A DNA stretch of 64,000 bases from Saprospiraceae bacterium (GCA_016716185.1 JADJWV010000002.1:1774501-1838500), one strand, 5' to 3'; shown: positions 26,781-35,650, counted from the first letter of the stretch. Numbers and translations are program-made. Notes: generated by a model not told the origin, from the sequence alone.

Positions 26781-27857
26781 TCAAACCGTATGTTCTAAAT
26801 TAAATCCGATGGTTGTTCCAACTCCGTCTTTGCTTCGTATATGGAGTTTTTGATGGTGAGCTTCAATGATGTGTTTCACAATAGATAAACCCAGACCAGA
26901 ACCACCCTGGTCTCTTGACCTGCTTTTGTCTACTCTGTAAAACCGGTCAAATACATGACTAAGTTGATCTTCCGGAATGCCAATTCCATTGTCGCTGACT
27001 TCAACCAGGATATTTTCATCCAGGCGATAGAATGAAATTTTTACATACCCGTTAAATTTCCCATATTTAATTGCATTATTGACCAGGTTGCTCAATACAA
27101 TACGGATGTATTCGCGATCAGCAAGCACAAAGTTGTTATTATCGGCACCCTCCTTGAAAATTAGTTTTATTTGTTTTTGGTCGGCAAGCCCAGTTTGTTC
27201 TTCAAAAACTTCCTCTGCCAACGATTTTACATTAAATTTTTGAACATCGAGTATATGCGTACCGGCTTCAAGTCTGTCTACTATTGACAAATCCTCTATA
27301 ACCTCCTTCAACCGGAAAGTATTTTTAAGAGCTTTTTCAAGAAAAGTCTTGGCTTGCTCGTCAATGAACAAGTCCTGATCCATTATCGTCTGCAAATATG
27401 CTTGAATGTTGAACACCGGAGTTTTAAGCTCATGAGAAACATTTCCTATATATTCTTTCCTGAATAGCTCCATCTGTTTAATGTGATCAATTTCCGTATT
27501 TTTCTTATTGATCCATCTTTGTGCAGCAAGCTCTGCTTGTTCGAGATCTGATAGATCATTTAGCTTGCCTTCCTTCAAAATTTCATCAGATAATTTTGTA
27601 CCGCTGATAATTTTGTAAATGAGTTTGATCCTGCGGTATAAAAACTTATTAATGAAAAATCTCAAAATAAAAAACCCGATACATGTCAATGAACCGATAA
27701 CCAATACAATCACCGGAAAATGAATTTTGCCAGGCCAGAGAATCGCACCGATTCCAAACACAACAATAACTATGCCCGCCAGACAGGAAAGGATCAGCAA
27801 CGAAAGTTTGCTTGCCGAAATATTTTTAAGGAAATCAGATCTCAAATTTATAGCCAA
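26781..27857 (-). CDS. Sensor histidine kinase, PhoR-like
   Basis: Membrane sensor kinase of 358 residues. Two membrane segments (about 18-42 and 47-68) have almost no periplasmic loop, then a linker, the HisKA dimerisation domain with phospho-acceptor His142 in NVSHELKTP, and the HATPase domain with NLVNNAIKYG, DNGIGIPEDQ and GGSGLGLSIVKH. The lack of an extracellular domain suggests it senses a membrane or partner-protein signal. It overlaps the upstream response regulator gene by 23 bases, so the two are co-translated partners. Confidence 0.93.
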   Translation of the reverse strand: MAINLRSDFLKNISASKLSLLILSCLAGIVIVVFGIGAILWPGKIHFPVIVLVIGSLTCIGFFILRFFINKFLYRRIKLIYKIISGTKLSDEILKEGKLNDLSDLEQAELAAQRWINKKNTEIDHIKQMELFRKEYIGNVSHELKTPVFNIQAYLQTIMDQDLFIDEQAKTFLEKALKNTFRLKEVIEDLSIVDRLEAGTHILDVQKFNVKSLAEEVFEEQTGLADQKQIKLIFKEGADNNNFVLADREYIRIVLSNLVNNAIKYGKFNGYVKISFYRLDENILVEVSDNGIGIPEDQLSHVFDRFYRVDKSRSRDQGGSGLGLSIVKHIIEAHHQKLHIRSKDGVGTTIGFNLEHTV

Positions 27858-28518
27858 CTCCTTTTATGGTCTTAATGAATGAATCGTCGAGTTTTTCCCT
27901 CAATTTACGAATATGGACGTCGATCGTTCTGTCGCCAACGATAATATCTTTACCCCAGATTTTATCGAGAATTTCATCGCGTTTGAACACTTTACCAGGG
28001 CTGGATGCCAGGAGGTAAAGCAACAAAAATTCTTTTCTGGCAAATTCTGGTTTCCGGTCGTGAAACCGCACTTCCATTTTTAAAGGATTGATGCTGAGTT
28101 CTTCAAATTCGATTATTTCATTTTGGCCTTCATTGGTCAGAGGTTTTATTTTTCTCCGGATCAGAGCTCTGATCCTGCTTATGAGAATTTTAATGGCCAC
28201 AGGTTTGCTGACAAAATCGTCTCCTCCAAGGTCCAGGGCTTTGATATGTGTTTCTTCATCTCCTTTTGCAGTCAGAAACAAGATGCTGATGTTATCGAAG
28301 CGAGATTGTTTTCTGATTTCTCCACAAGTTTGCAGTCCATCCATTACAGGCATCATGATATCGAGTAGAATGAGGTCTGGACTGTATGAATCCAACCGCT
28401 CCAAGGCAATTTTGCCATTGGAAGCAGTCACGACTTCAAATCCTTCCTTTTTTAGGTTAAAAGAGAGAATTTCAAGGATATCCGGTTCGTCATCAACAAT
28501 AAGTAATTTGTAATGCAT
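27835..28518 (-). CDS. Response regulator, OmpR/PhoB family
   Basis: DNA-binding response regulator of 227 residues. The receiver domain (1-120) has the acidic pocket Asp9/Asp10, phospho-acceptor Asp53 in LLDIMMP, and the Thr/Lys switch residues (TAKG, SKP). The C-terminal winged helix (130-227) has RDEILDKIWG, RTIDVHIRKLREKL and IKGVGYKFE. Its partner kinase is encoded immediately downstream. No phosphate-transport genes are adjacent, so a PhoB role is not proven. Confidence 0.94.
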   Translation of the reverse strand: MHYKLLIVDDEPDILEILSFNLKKEGFEVVTASNGKIALERLDSYSPDLILLDIMMPVMDGLQTCGEIRKQSRFDNISILFLTAKGDEETHIKALDLGGDDFVSKPVAIKILISRIRALIRRKIKPLTNEGQNEIIEFEELSINPLKMEVRFHDRKPEFARKEFLLLYLLASSPGKVFKRDEILDKIWGKDIIVGDRTIDVHIRKLREKLDDSFIKTIKGVGYKFEI

Positions 28519-28595
28519 CTTTTTTTATTGAACACAACAACATCTATAGCAGCTGGTTTTATAGTTCGTATTACGAAATTATTAATTCATTCGGA

Positions 28596-28913
28596 TTATT
28601 CGGTTTTTAAATTCATCTTGATGGAATCTAACATTTGAGCATAAAGGACTGAGGAAGGCGACAGCTCTCCTATAATTAAATTTAAATCCTCCGATTTAAA
28701 CTTGTATTTCTGCTGCAATTCCTGTGCAGCCAGAGCATAAAGACTGTCCTTCATATAAGAAGGTTGGTTGCGCAGCAATTCATAAAAGAAAAAGGTCTCC
28801 ATTAAATAGGATTCAAGCTCTTTGGGATAAGTCTGCATTTCAACCGATGGTTCAGATGACGGCGAACAATTTGCCATGAGTAAACTAAGTGTTACAGACA
28901 ACGCGACTCTCAT
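28596..28913 (-). CDS. Small lipoprotein, possibly DUF4296-like
   Basis: Lipoprotein of 105 residues: signal peptide with lipobox LMANC (Cys16), then a Ser/Pro-rich stretch and two to three amphipathic helices (FFFYELLRN; FKSEDLNLIIGEL; YAQMLDSIKMNL). This size and helix order resemble the Bacteroidota DUF4296 lipoproteins, but I cannot confirm it. Its ATG overlaps the stop of the SixA-like gene by four bases (ATGA), so both are probably made from one mRNA. Confidence 0.6.
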   Translation of the reverse strand: MRVALSVTLSLLMANCSPSSEPSVEMQTYPKELESYLMETFFFYELLRNQPSYMKDSLYALAAQELQQKYKFKSEDLNLIIGELSPSSVLYAQMLDSIKMNLKTE

Positions 28914-29410
28914 TCATTAATCATTTTTGGGTAGAGATGCTTTATAATTTGTATGTCCCTGGCTTGTAAATCTTTCCATTCCTTTTTTGGGGCTTCACAG
29001 ACAAAAACAGAACAAGTAGGTGCCGGACCGTTATAGGGATTGGCTAACATAGAAGCCAGATGTTCAATAATGGGATTATGGCCGAAAATCAAACAAGAAG
29101 TAATTGATTCGGGAATGTTACGAAGTACATGGAGATAATCGTTTGCATTACCAAAGTACAGTTGTTCGTCAAGGCATATTTGCTCCTTTTCAATTTGAAA
29201 CTCTCTGGCAAAATATTTAGCGGTCTGCCGGGCTCGTTTGGCAATACTTGAAACGATGGCAACGGGTGATAATTCAAAATTTTCTTTCACATATTTTGCC
29301 ATTTTGGGCGCATCGTGCAATCCCCTGGTGTTTAAAGGCCTTTCTAAATCTGTAAGCGACGGATCATCCCAGGAAGATTTTGCATGGCGTATGAATAAGA
29401 CATTTTTCAA
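28910..29410 (-). CDS. SixA-like histidine phosphatase
   Basis: Cytosolic phosphohistidine/phosphoglycerate mutase-like phosphatase of 166 residues. The catalytic block is FIRHAKSSWDD (phospho-acceptor His in RHA), with LNTRGLHDAP, SSIAKRARQTA and the second His in IFGHNP. The short length and RHAKSSW fit SixA, which dephosphorylates histidine phosphotransfer domains, but other substrates are possible. It heads a two-gene unit with the small lipoprotein. Confidence 0.88.
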   Translation of the reverse strand: MKNVLFIRHAKSSWDDPSLTDLERPLNTRGLHDAPKMAKYVKENFELSPVAIVSSIAKRARQTAKYFAREFQIEKEQICLDEQLYFGNANDYLHVLRNIPESITSCLIFGHNPIIEHLASMLANPYNGPAPTCSVFVCEAPKKEWKDLQARDIQIIKHLYPKMINE

Positions 29411-29428
29411 CAGAAACCATTTTATTCT

Positions 29429-29451
29429 CTGTAAAAGTAATACTTTTGCAG
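29429..29451. promoter_or_regulatory. Palindromic divergent promoter between sixA-like and SWIM genes
   Basis: CTGtAAAAGTA-a-TACTTTTgCAG is a near-perfect 23-base palindrome centred at 29440. Its plus strand carries an exact -7 box TACTTTTG (29441-29448) for the SWIM gene; its minus strand carries TACTTTTA, one mismatch from the box, for the SixA-like gene. Confidence 0.5.
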
Positions 29452-29469
29452 GTTTAAGATTAAAGAATT

Positions 29470-31104
29470 ATGCATTCTTCAATGCGGAGCATAAATTTCG
29501 ATGAATTTGAACATTTGTTCACTGAATCAGAGCTGTTTCATATGCAACAGTTAATAGACAGCGGTGCACTGATCAAAGCAAATCAAACTTCAAAGAACAG
29601 TTGGAATTATTGTTTGCGTTACGATGGAATGCTTACCGACTGTGAAATAAAATACAATCAGAAAAGTCTCAAGCAGGTAGTTTGTGCTTGCGGTTTTCGT
29701 GGCAGCAAACGCCTTTGCAAGCATAGCCAGATCATCGTTTATTGGCATTTGTTAAAAATTTACAGGCGTTCTGCAGGGCCGGCAAATGAATTCTCCGAAT
29801 TTAAAGAAAACGATCTGCAAAAACTGTCAGCAGAGGAACTTCGCTTCTATCTCAAAGCCTTAATGCGGAATAATCCCAAAGCACAAAAATGGGTTGAATT
29901 GCTGCATGCGATGGGAACATGCAGAGAAATGGACATACACTCCATGTTTCAGGCTTGCCAGAATTTTTCAGTTTTTCTCAATGACCTTCATAAAAATCAG
30001 GTCAGCAGAGAGAAAAATTTACTTCAATTATCAAACGATCTGTATAACACCAGTCTCCGCTTCTACTCCTTATCTGAAGTAAACAGAGCCTGCTCAATCA
30101 TGATAGCAGCCATCCAACTTCTTTATACCCAAATTCAAACCAGAAAAGTCATTAATACCCAAAAATTTCATCAGGCTATTATAAAATATACAGATGCCTT
30201 AAACCAGATCTTAACCGCAATTATTGCTCCTCAGGCATTGAATTCGTTTTTGCGGCATTTAATCGAGTTTTCCAAATCCGATGCTTATTATCCTGCCCAT
30301 AAAGAATGCAACTTATTTAATTCCATTCGAAATCGAATTAAAAATAAAAGTATCGAGAAAGAATTAGTGGCAAGTTTACAGAATAAATGCTTGGAATCCA
30401 TTCACCATCCTTTTGCTTTCTATACCTGGGATGTATATTATCAAACGGATGCTTTAGGTTTTCTGAAATTCTTGAAAAGTCCCGTCTTTGCAAGAAAAAA
30501 TGCATTTCCGAATATTTTAAATTTTCTGGGAACCCGAAACAAGCAATTGGAACAAAGTTTTTATTTAGAACTTTTGCGTTATATTCTTCCCAATCTGAAC
30601 CGGGATCTCCAAATACTGGCAGCAACATATCTGAATGCCATGCATATTCAAATGTCTTCTCTTGAGGACAAGCAATTGTTTATTCAATTATACCTGGTAT
30701 CAAAAAACCAGAATCTGCTTACTCAGTATTTTTCTTCTGAAGGCAGCGTTGACAAGCTTTATGACATCGCACAACAGATGCTTGAAAAAGCACAATTACC
30801 TATTGAAGAATCTCTGGAAATCGAATTGGAGTTATTGTTTTATAGCCAACAGTATCAATCCCTGACTGACAAGCTTATGGCGCAGGAATCCATTGATCTC
30901 ATTATGAAATACGATGCCAATCTTCCCGCTCAGGCCAAGACCAGGCTTATTAAATCTTATGGCATTTACCTGACTAACTTTAAACTCAATAATATTGGAC
31001 CTAAAGCTACCAGGAGAATCAAACAAATTACTTCGCACCTGATGGCGCATTACTCAAAAGAACACAAGCTTTTCAAAAATTTACACGAATACCCTGTTGA
31101 ATGA
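29470..31104 (+). CDS. SWIM zinc-finger protein with long helical C-terminus
   Basis: Cytosolic 544-residue protein of unknown role. Near the N-terminus is a SWIM-type zinc finger CxC-x8-CxH: Cys72, Cys74, Cys83 and His85, embedded in CACGFRGSKRLCKH. SWIM domains bind DNA or proteins and in Bacteroidota often accompany SNF2 helicases; none is present here. Residues 100-544 are predicted to be almost all helix with many Leu, Gln and Lys, suggesting a helical-repeat scaffold. An alternative start is Met5 (29482). The 3' end overlaps the GH13-like lipoprotein by four bases, suggesting coupled translation. Confidence 0.75.
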   Translation: MHSSMRSINFDEFEHLFTESELFHMQQLIDSGALIKANQTSKNSWNYCLRYDGMLTDCEIKYNQKSLKQVVCACGFRGSKRLCKHSQIIVYWHLLKIYRRSAGPANEFSEFKENDLQKLSAEELRFYLKALMRNNPKAQKWVELLHAMGTCREMDIHSMFQACQNFSVFLNDLHKNQVSREKNLLQLSNDLYNTSLRFYSLSEVNRACSIMIAAIQLLYTQIQTRKVINTQKFHQAIIKYTDALNQILTAIIAPQALNSFLRHLIEFSKSDAYYPAHKECNLFNSIRNRIKNKSIEKELVASLQNKCLESIHHPFAFYTWDVYYQTDALGFLKFLKSPVFARKNAFPNILNFLGTRNKQLEQSFYLELLRYILPNLNRDLQILAATYLNAMHIQMSSLEDKQLFIQLYLVSKNQNLLTQYFSSEGSVDKLYDIAQQMLEKAQLPIEESLEIELELLFYSQQYQSLTDKLMAQESIDLIMKYDANLPAQAKTRLIKSYGIYLTNFKLNNIGPKATRRIKQITSHLMAHYSKEHKLFKNLHEYPVE

Positions 31105-32408
31105 ATTTCAAATCTTCATTAATATTCTTAACCATCCTGGTTTTTTGTTGCATTCTGTTTTTCAATTGCAGTGATCAAAACCAAAATGAAAAATGGCCTT
31201 CATGGACAGACCGTATGGTTGTTTATGAAGTTACACCTTATCAATATTTAAACACGGGGGGATTTCGAGGCATAACAGATGATCTGGAGCGTGTACGGAA
31301 TTTGTTTTTTAATACACTCGTATTACATCCCGTTCAGGTTCGCGACCAGGCTAATAATCCTTTCAATCCATCCAGTCAGTTTGCTATTCAGGATTATTTA
31401 AAGCTAGAACCTTCTCTGGGATCTGAAGAAGACCTCCTAAATTTGATAAACAAAGCACACGAATTGGGCTTGCGTATTTTAATGCAATGGAATATTGAAG
31501 AAACCGGACCTCATCATATTTTAAAAGCAACACATCCGAACTTTTACCAGAGTTTTGAGAGATTGGTGGATAACAAATTTAACAAAGACTTTGTTAAACT
31601 AAAATCTGGTGTTGAAGAGATAGAAACCTTTCATAGAAAAACATTAAAAACATTCGCACACAAGTATCCTTTCGATGGATTTGTCCTTTATGGACAATTA
31701 GCGCAATCGCCAAATTTTTATCTTGACTTGTCCAAAAGCCTGAACTCAGATCAATTCCTGTTTTATACACAAACAAAGCAAATCAGAAGGAACGCAGCAA
31801 TTAAAAACAAAATGTTATTGGACTTTTTTAGGGGTACATACGAAAAAGAATTTGTTCCCGGATTATTGACAGGATTATTGGATTCAACTGAGGCAGCAAT
31901 GCACTTTAATGCATTTATCGATTATGAAACCAACCTGAATATCGGAACCGATTATACGCTTTTTCCAAATGCTTATAAATATTACATCATGTTCACTTAT
32001 ATGATACCCGGCATACCCTGGTTTTTGAACGGACAGGAATTTGGATTAATATCTGCAATCAATGCTTTCGATAATCAATCTTTGCAAAGAAAATACAGGT
32101 TTCATGAAGATCTTTTCCGCAGTTTGAATTATCAGAAAGTCAACAATCCTGCAATGCGCACTCAGGCATCGGATTATCAAATATCCATAGTCTCCTACCC
32201 TTCAGACATTATTGCTTTAGAACGAATTTCTAAAAATTATTACTGTGTAGGTGTCTTTAATTTTACAGATACCATTTCATCATTTAAACTTCAAAAGAGC
32301 TATTCGGGATCATACGACTTGTTTAATAAAATACCGGTCAACTATATGGCAGATACAGAATATAAATTAGGCCCCTATCAGGCTGTCATGTTTAGCAATG
32401 TTCCCTGA
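31101..32408 (+). CDS. GH13 (alpha-amylase)-like lipoprotein lacking catalytic residues
   Basis: Lipoprotein of 435 residues (lipobox LFFNC, Cys23) with GH13 barrel landmarks: MVVYEVTPYQYL at the first strand, FRGITDDLERVRNLFFNTLVL, SLGSEEDLLNLINKAHELGLRI, and the late PGIPWFLNGQEFGL. The catalytic regions are degenerate. Region I, usually DxxxNH, reads Gln129 to Glu133-Glu134. Region II, usually GFRxD, reads GFVLY, so the Arg is Val195 and the nucleophile Asp is Tyr197. The acid/base Glu falls in LFYTQTK, and the final NHD reads DYE. Hydrolysis is unlikely; surface glycan binding is a possible role (inference). The start overlaps the SWIM gene (ATGA). Confidence 0.75.
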   Translation: MNFKSSLIFLTILVFCCILFFNCSDQNQNEKWPSWTDRMVVYEVTPYQYLNTGGFRGITDDLERVRNLFFNTLVLHPVQVRDQANNPFNPSSQFAIQDYLKLEPSLGSEEDLLNLINKAHELGLRILMQWNIEETGPHHILKATHPNFYQSFERLVDNKFNKDFVKLKSGVEEIETFHRKTLKTFAHKYPFDGFVLYGQLAQSPNFYLDLSKSLNSDQFLFYTQTKQIRRNAAIKNKMLLDFFRGTYEKEFVPGLLTGLLDSTEAAMHFNAFIDYETNLNIGTDYTLFPNAYKYYIMFTYMIPGIPWFLNGQEFGLISAINAFDNQSLQRKYRFHEDLFRSLNYQKVNNPAMRTQASDYQISIVSYPSDIIALERISKNYYCVGVFNFTDTISSFKLQKSYSGSYDLFNKIPVNYMADTEYKLGPYQAVMFSNVP

Positions 32409-32410
32409 TC

Positions 32411-32875
32411 ATGGAAATCATCTGGATTGGCCCATCTAAACCTGAAGCTGTAAAAATGCTTGTCGATCAATATGCATTGCGCATTCAGAAATTTACAGAC
32501 CTGAGCTTAGTTCAACTCAAAACTGTAAAAGGTATCGAGGAAGGCGGCAGGCTAATTGCGGAGGAAGAGAAAATTCTGAGAAAACAACTCGATTCTAAAA
32601 AGACATATCGCATTCTTTTGGATGAAAATGGAAAGAATTTTTCGAGTCGGCAATTTGCAACTTGGCTTGATCACAAGCGGTCTCATGTCAGACTGGACTT
32701 ATCTTTTATCATTGGTGGCGCTTTCGGATTTTCAGAAAATTTTAAAAAAGATGCGGATGAACTGATCTCCTTATCACCGTTGACATTTTCGCACCAACTG
32801 GTCAGAATTATCCTTCTTGAACAATTGTATCGGGCCTATACCATTTTAGCAAACCAATCTTATCACAATGATTGA
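32411..32875 (+). CDS. rlmH: 23S rRNA pseudouridine-1915 N3-methyltransferase
   Basis: SPOUT-class methyltransferase of 154 residues acting on the assembled 70S ribosome at helix 69 of 23S rRNA. Family features: IWIGPSK at the start, the LDENGKNFSSRQFA segment, the SAM-binding knot FIIGGAFGFSE, and the C-terminal SLSPLTFSHQLVRIILLEQLYRA with the Tyr-His tail. Full length. It lies 2 bases after the GH13-like gene and overlaps the rhomboid gene by 8 bases. Confidence 0.95.
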   Translation: MEIIWIGPSKPEAVKMLVDQYALRIQKFTDLSLVQLKTVKGIEEGGRLIAEEEKILRKQLDSKKTYRILLDENGKNFSSRQFATWLDHKRSHVRLDLSFIIGGAFGFSENFKKDADELISLSPLTFSHQLVRIILLEQLYRAYTILANQSYHND

Positions 32876-33464
32876 CGGGAATACCTTAATGACTTTATCG
32901 CTCATACTTGCGAATGTCGCCTTGTATTTTATAACCAGTGCCAATCCAAAAATCATGGATGCATGCAAACATTATCCGTATCTGGAAAAGCAGGATAAAA
33001 GCTACTATCGCTGGCTATTGTCTGGATTTATGCATGCCAATCTGATGCACCTGTTTCTGAATTTGTTTGTATTGTATCAGTTTGGAGGAACAGTAGAGGC
33101 CATATTTAAGGGAAGGTTTGGATTTCTAACGGGAGGCGTATTTTTCCTTTTAACCTATTTTATGATTTTAATATTGTCGGGTATCCCGACTTATATTAAA
33201 CATCAAAACAACAGAAGGTATGCAAGCGTTGGGGCTTCTGGTGTGATTTCAGGAATTTTATTTATCTATATTCTTTATTTTCCGACCAACCTCCTTTTTA
33301 TTCTGGGTCTGGTGCCGATTCCTGCATTTCTCTTCGGAATATTGTACCTGTATTTTTCTAAATGGGCTTCGGGCCGCTATGACGACATGATCGACCACGA
33401 TGCTCATTATTACGGTGCACTCGCTGGATTGCTTGCCGGGATTACATTAAAATTTATATTTTAA
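32868..33464 (+). CDS. Rhomboid-family intramembrane serine protease
   Basis: Six-helix membrane protease of 198 residues. It has the loop motif HANLMHLFLN, nucleophile Ser124 in GASG, and catalytic His180 in DHDAHYYGALAG. An Arg/Lys-rich loop (KHQNNRRY) precedes the GASG helix. Rhomboids cut transmembrane helices within the bilayer; no substrate is evident here. Last gene of the plus-strand run that starts at 29470. Its stop is 3 bases from the convergent pruA stop. Confidence 0.9.
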   Translation: MIDGNTLMTLSLILANVALYFITSANPKIMDACKHYPYLEKQDKSYYRWLLSGFMHANLMHLFLNLFVLYQFGGTVEAIFKGRFGFLTGGVFFLLTYFMILILSGIPTYIKHQNNRRYASVGASGVISGILFIYILYFPTNLLFILGLVPIPAFLFGILYLYFSKWASGRYDDMIDHDAHYYGALAGLLAGITLKFIF

Positions 33465-33467
33465 TCA

Positions 33468-35099
33468 TTAGGCTTCATCCATAAATGGATATTGAAAATC
33501 GGTTGGAGGTGCAAAATTTTCCTTTACAGCGCGCGGTGATACCCAACGCAAAAGATTAAGCGCTGATCCTGCTTTATCATTGGTGCCGGAAGCCCTGGCT
33601 CCACCAAAAGGTTGTTGTCCGACTACAGCACCCGTAGGCTTGTCGTTGATGTAAAAATTTCCTGCAGCGTTTTTCAATTTATGTGCGGCAAGCTCAATGG
33701 CGTTTCGATCTTGAGCAAGAATGGCACCAGTCAAGGCATACGGGGAAGTTTGATCGACCAATTCCAGGGTTTGTTCAAATTCACTAACCGGATAAACATA
33801 AATACTTAAAACAGGGCCGAATATTTCTTCGCACATCGTAAGGCTATGTGGATTTTTTGTGAGTATAACCGTAGGTTCGATAAAATACCCTACTTCGCTA
33901 TTGCAGGTTCCTCCGCTTATAATTTCTACTTGAGGATCGGATTTAGCCTGATCTATGTAGTTTTTAATTTTTGTAAATGATTTTTCATCGATAACTGCGT
34001 TGATAAAATTGGTAAAATCTTCCGGACTTCCCATTTTCATTTTCCCCAGGTCTTGGAGTAAATAATTTTTAACCTCAGGCCATAAACTTTCAGGAATGTA
34101 GGCCCTGCTTGCGGCGCTGCATTTTTGGCCCTGAAATTCAAAAGCTCCCCTTGATAACGCCACAGCAACTACTTTTGGTAAAGCAGAGGCATGAACCATC
34201 ACAAAGTCTTTCCCACCGGTTTCACCAACCAATCGGGGAAAAGACCTGTATAGGTCTAAATTCGAAGCCACTTTCTGCCAAATCGATTTAAACACTCCTG
34301 TTGAACCCGTAAAATGTAGTCCGGCGAAAAGTTCGTGTCCGAGGATAACTTTCCCTGCAGTAGGACCGTCGACAAAAACAAGATTGATTACGCCCTTTGG
34401 CAATCCAGCTTCTTCCAGGATTTTCATAATCAGAGATGCAGAATAAATTTGTGTTTCTGCAGGTTTCCATACCACAACATTGCCCATCAATGCAGGAGCA
34501 CAAGGAAGATTTCCGGCAATCGAAGTAAAATTAAATGGCGTTAAAGCAAATATGAATCCTTCGAGCGGGCGATACTCCATTTGGTTCCAAACAAGGGGGG
34601 AAGAATCCGGTTGCTGGCTATAAATTTCAGTGAGAAACTTTACGTTATATCTTAAAAAATCACAGAATTCGCATACGGCATCAATTTCGGACTGGTAAAT
34701 ATTTTTGGACTGGCCCAGCATCGTCATCGCATTGGTCAATGCCCGGTATTTACCGGCAATCAGATCAGCCGCCTTTAAAAAAATTGCAGCTCTCGTTTCC
34801 CACGCCATATTTTCCCATTCCGGCTTTGCCTTTAATGCTGCACTGATGGCATCTTGAACATGTGACTCGTTTCCCCGATGGTAAAAGGCCAGTCGATGAT
34901 TTTTTTCATGCGGCGCAAAAATATCTTTCGTAAGATCGCTTTTAATCTGCTTGCCACCGATGACCATACAAATCTCTTTAACCTCCTGCTTCAATTCCTT
35001 CAAGGCTGATTTTAGAGATTGTTTTTCAGTCGAACCGGGGGCATAATTCAAAACAGGTTCGTTTTTGGCGATTGGGATTTTTACAAGTTGATTATTCAT
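33468..35099 (-). CDS. pruA: L-glutamate gamma-semialdehyde (P5C) dehydrogenase
   Basis: Oxidises glutamate semialdehyde, in equilibrium with 1-pyrroline-5-carboxylate, to glutamate with NAD in proline catabolism. The 543-residue ALDH-fold protein has the NAD-binding block FTGSTGVFKS, catalytic Glu in ETGGKDF, catalytic Cys in FQGQKCSAASR, and EEIFGPVLS. The length matches the stand-alone P5C dehydrogenase type, without a fused PutA domain. Its start lies 7 bases after the coaD stop, so the two are co-transcribed. No proline dehydrogenase is in the window. Confidence 0.94.
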   Translation of the reverse strand: MNNQLVKIPIAKNEPVLNYAPGSTEKQSLKSALKELKQEVKEICMVIGGKQIKSDLTKDIFAPHEKNHRLAFYHRGNESHVQDAISAALKAKPEWENMAWETRAAIFLKAADLIAGKYRALTNAMTMLGQSKNIYQSEIDAVCEFCDFLRYNVKFLTEIYSQQPDSSPLVWNQMEYRPLEGFIFALTPFNFTSIAGNLPCAPALMGNVVVWKPAETQIYSASLIMKILEEAGLPKGVINLVFVDGPTAGKVILGHELFAGLHFTGSTGVFKSIWQKVASNLDLYRSFPRLVGETGGKDFVMVHASALPKVVAVALSRGAFEFQGQKCSAASRAYIPESLWPEVKNYLLQDLGKMKMGSPEDFTNFINAVIDEKSFTKIKNYIDQAKSDPQVEIISGGTCNSEVGYFIEPTVILTKNPHSLTMCEEIFGPVLSIYVYPVSEFEQTLELVDQTSPYALTGAILAQDRNAIELAAHKLKNAAGNFYINDKPTGAVVGQQPFGGARASGTNDKAGSALNLLRWVSPRAVKENFAPPTDFQYPFMDEA

Positions 35100-35106
35100 A
35101 ATGGTA

Positions 35107-35577
35107 CTATTCGTAGAGCTGATTTATAATTTCTAAAGGAACCAATGCACTGACATCTGCTTTAGCGGTGATAAGTTCCCGAACAATGGTACTACTGATA
35201 TGACTGAGTTCTGGTCTTGAAATCAGAAAAACTGTTTCGAGCTTATTTTGCAGTGTATGGTTGATCTGGCTGATGGTTTTTTCATAATCAAAATCAGTAG
35301 CATTTCGGATACCTCGCAAAATGTAGCCAGCACCGATTTCATTGCAGAAATTGGCGGTGAGACCCTCGAACTGTCGCACACTGACCGTGGGATAATCTTT
35401 AAAAATTTCTTCCAGCCATAAAATTCTTTTTTCAGCAGAAAATAAAACTTTCTTTTGCGAATTGATCCCAACAGCAATATAAATATGGTCAAACAGATGA
35501 ACTGCTCTCATGACCACATCAGTATGCCCTCGGGTAATGGGATCAAATGAGCCGGGAAAAACTGCTATTCTTTTCAT
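35107..35577 (-). CDS. coaD: Phosphopantetheine adenylyltransferase
   Basis: Fourth-step enzyme of coenzyme A synthesis, making dephospho-CoA from 4'-phosphopantetheine and ATP. With the start at 35577 it has 156 residues, the family norm. The nucleotidyltransferase motif T15-R-G-H18 lies in FPGSFDPITRGH, and ISSTIVRELI is the ISSTxVR motif. The longest frame starts at 35616, but an exact -7 box (35588-35595) lies within that extension and MKRIAVFPGS is the usual N-terminus. Confidence 0.95.
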   Translation of the reverse strand: MKRIAVFPGSFDPITRGHTDVVMRAVHLFDHIYIAVGINSQKKVLFSAEKRILWLEEIFKDYPTVSVRQFEGLTANFCNEIGAGYILRGIRNATDFDYEKTISQINHTLQNKLETVFLISRPELSHISSTIVRELITAKADVSALVPLEIINQLYE

Positions 35578-35587
35578 GATCTTGTGG

Positions 35588-35595
35588 CAAAGATA
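35588..35595 (-). promoter_or_regulatory. -7 box (TATCTTTG) for coaD-pruA
   Basis: Exact TAnnTTTG on the minus strand, 10 bases before the coaD ATG, with a TTG 18 bases further upstream that could serve as the -33 element. Confidence 0.6.
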
Positions 35596-35642
35596 CTTCA
35601 CAATTATCTGTCTCAATTATATGCCAATTATCTATATCGGCT

Positions 35643-35650
35643 TAATTTTG
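35643..35650 (+). promoter_or_regulatory. -7 box (TAATTTTG) for lpd
   Basis: Exact TAnnTTTG, 16 bases before the lpd ATG; forms a divergent pair with the coaD promoter. Confidence 0.55.

Noticed and set aside
28088..28513. Antisense frame of 141 codons opposite the response regulator
   Set aside because: Shadow of a strongly conserved receiver domain; Ser/Arg-rich and without motifs.
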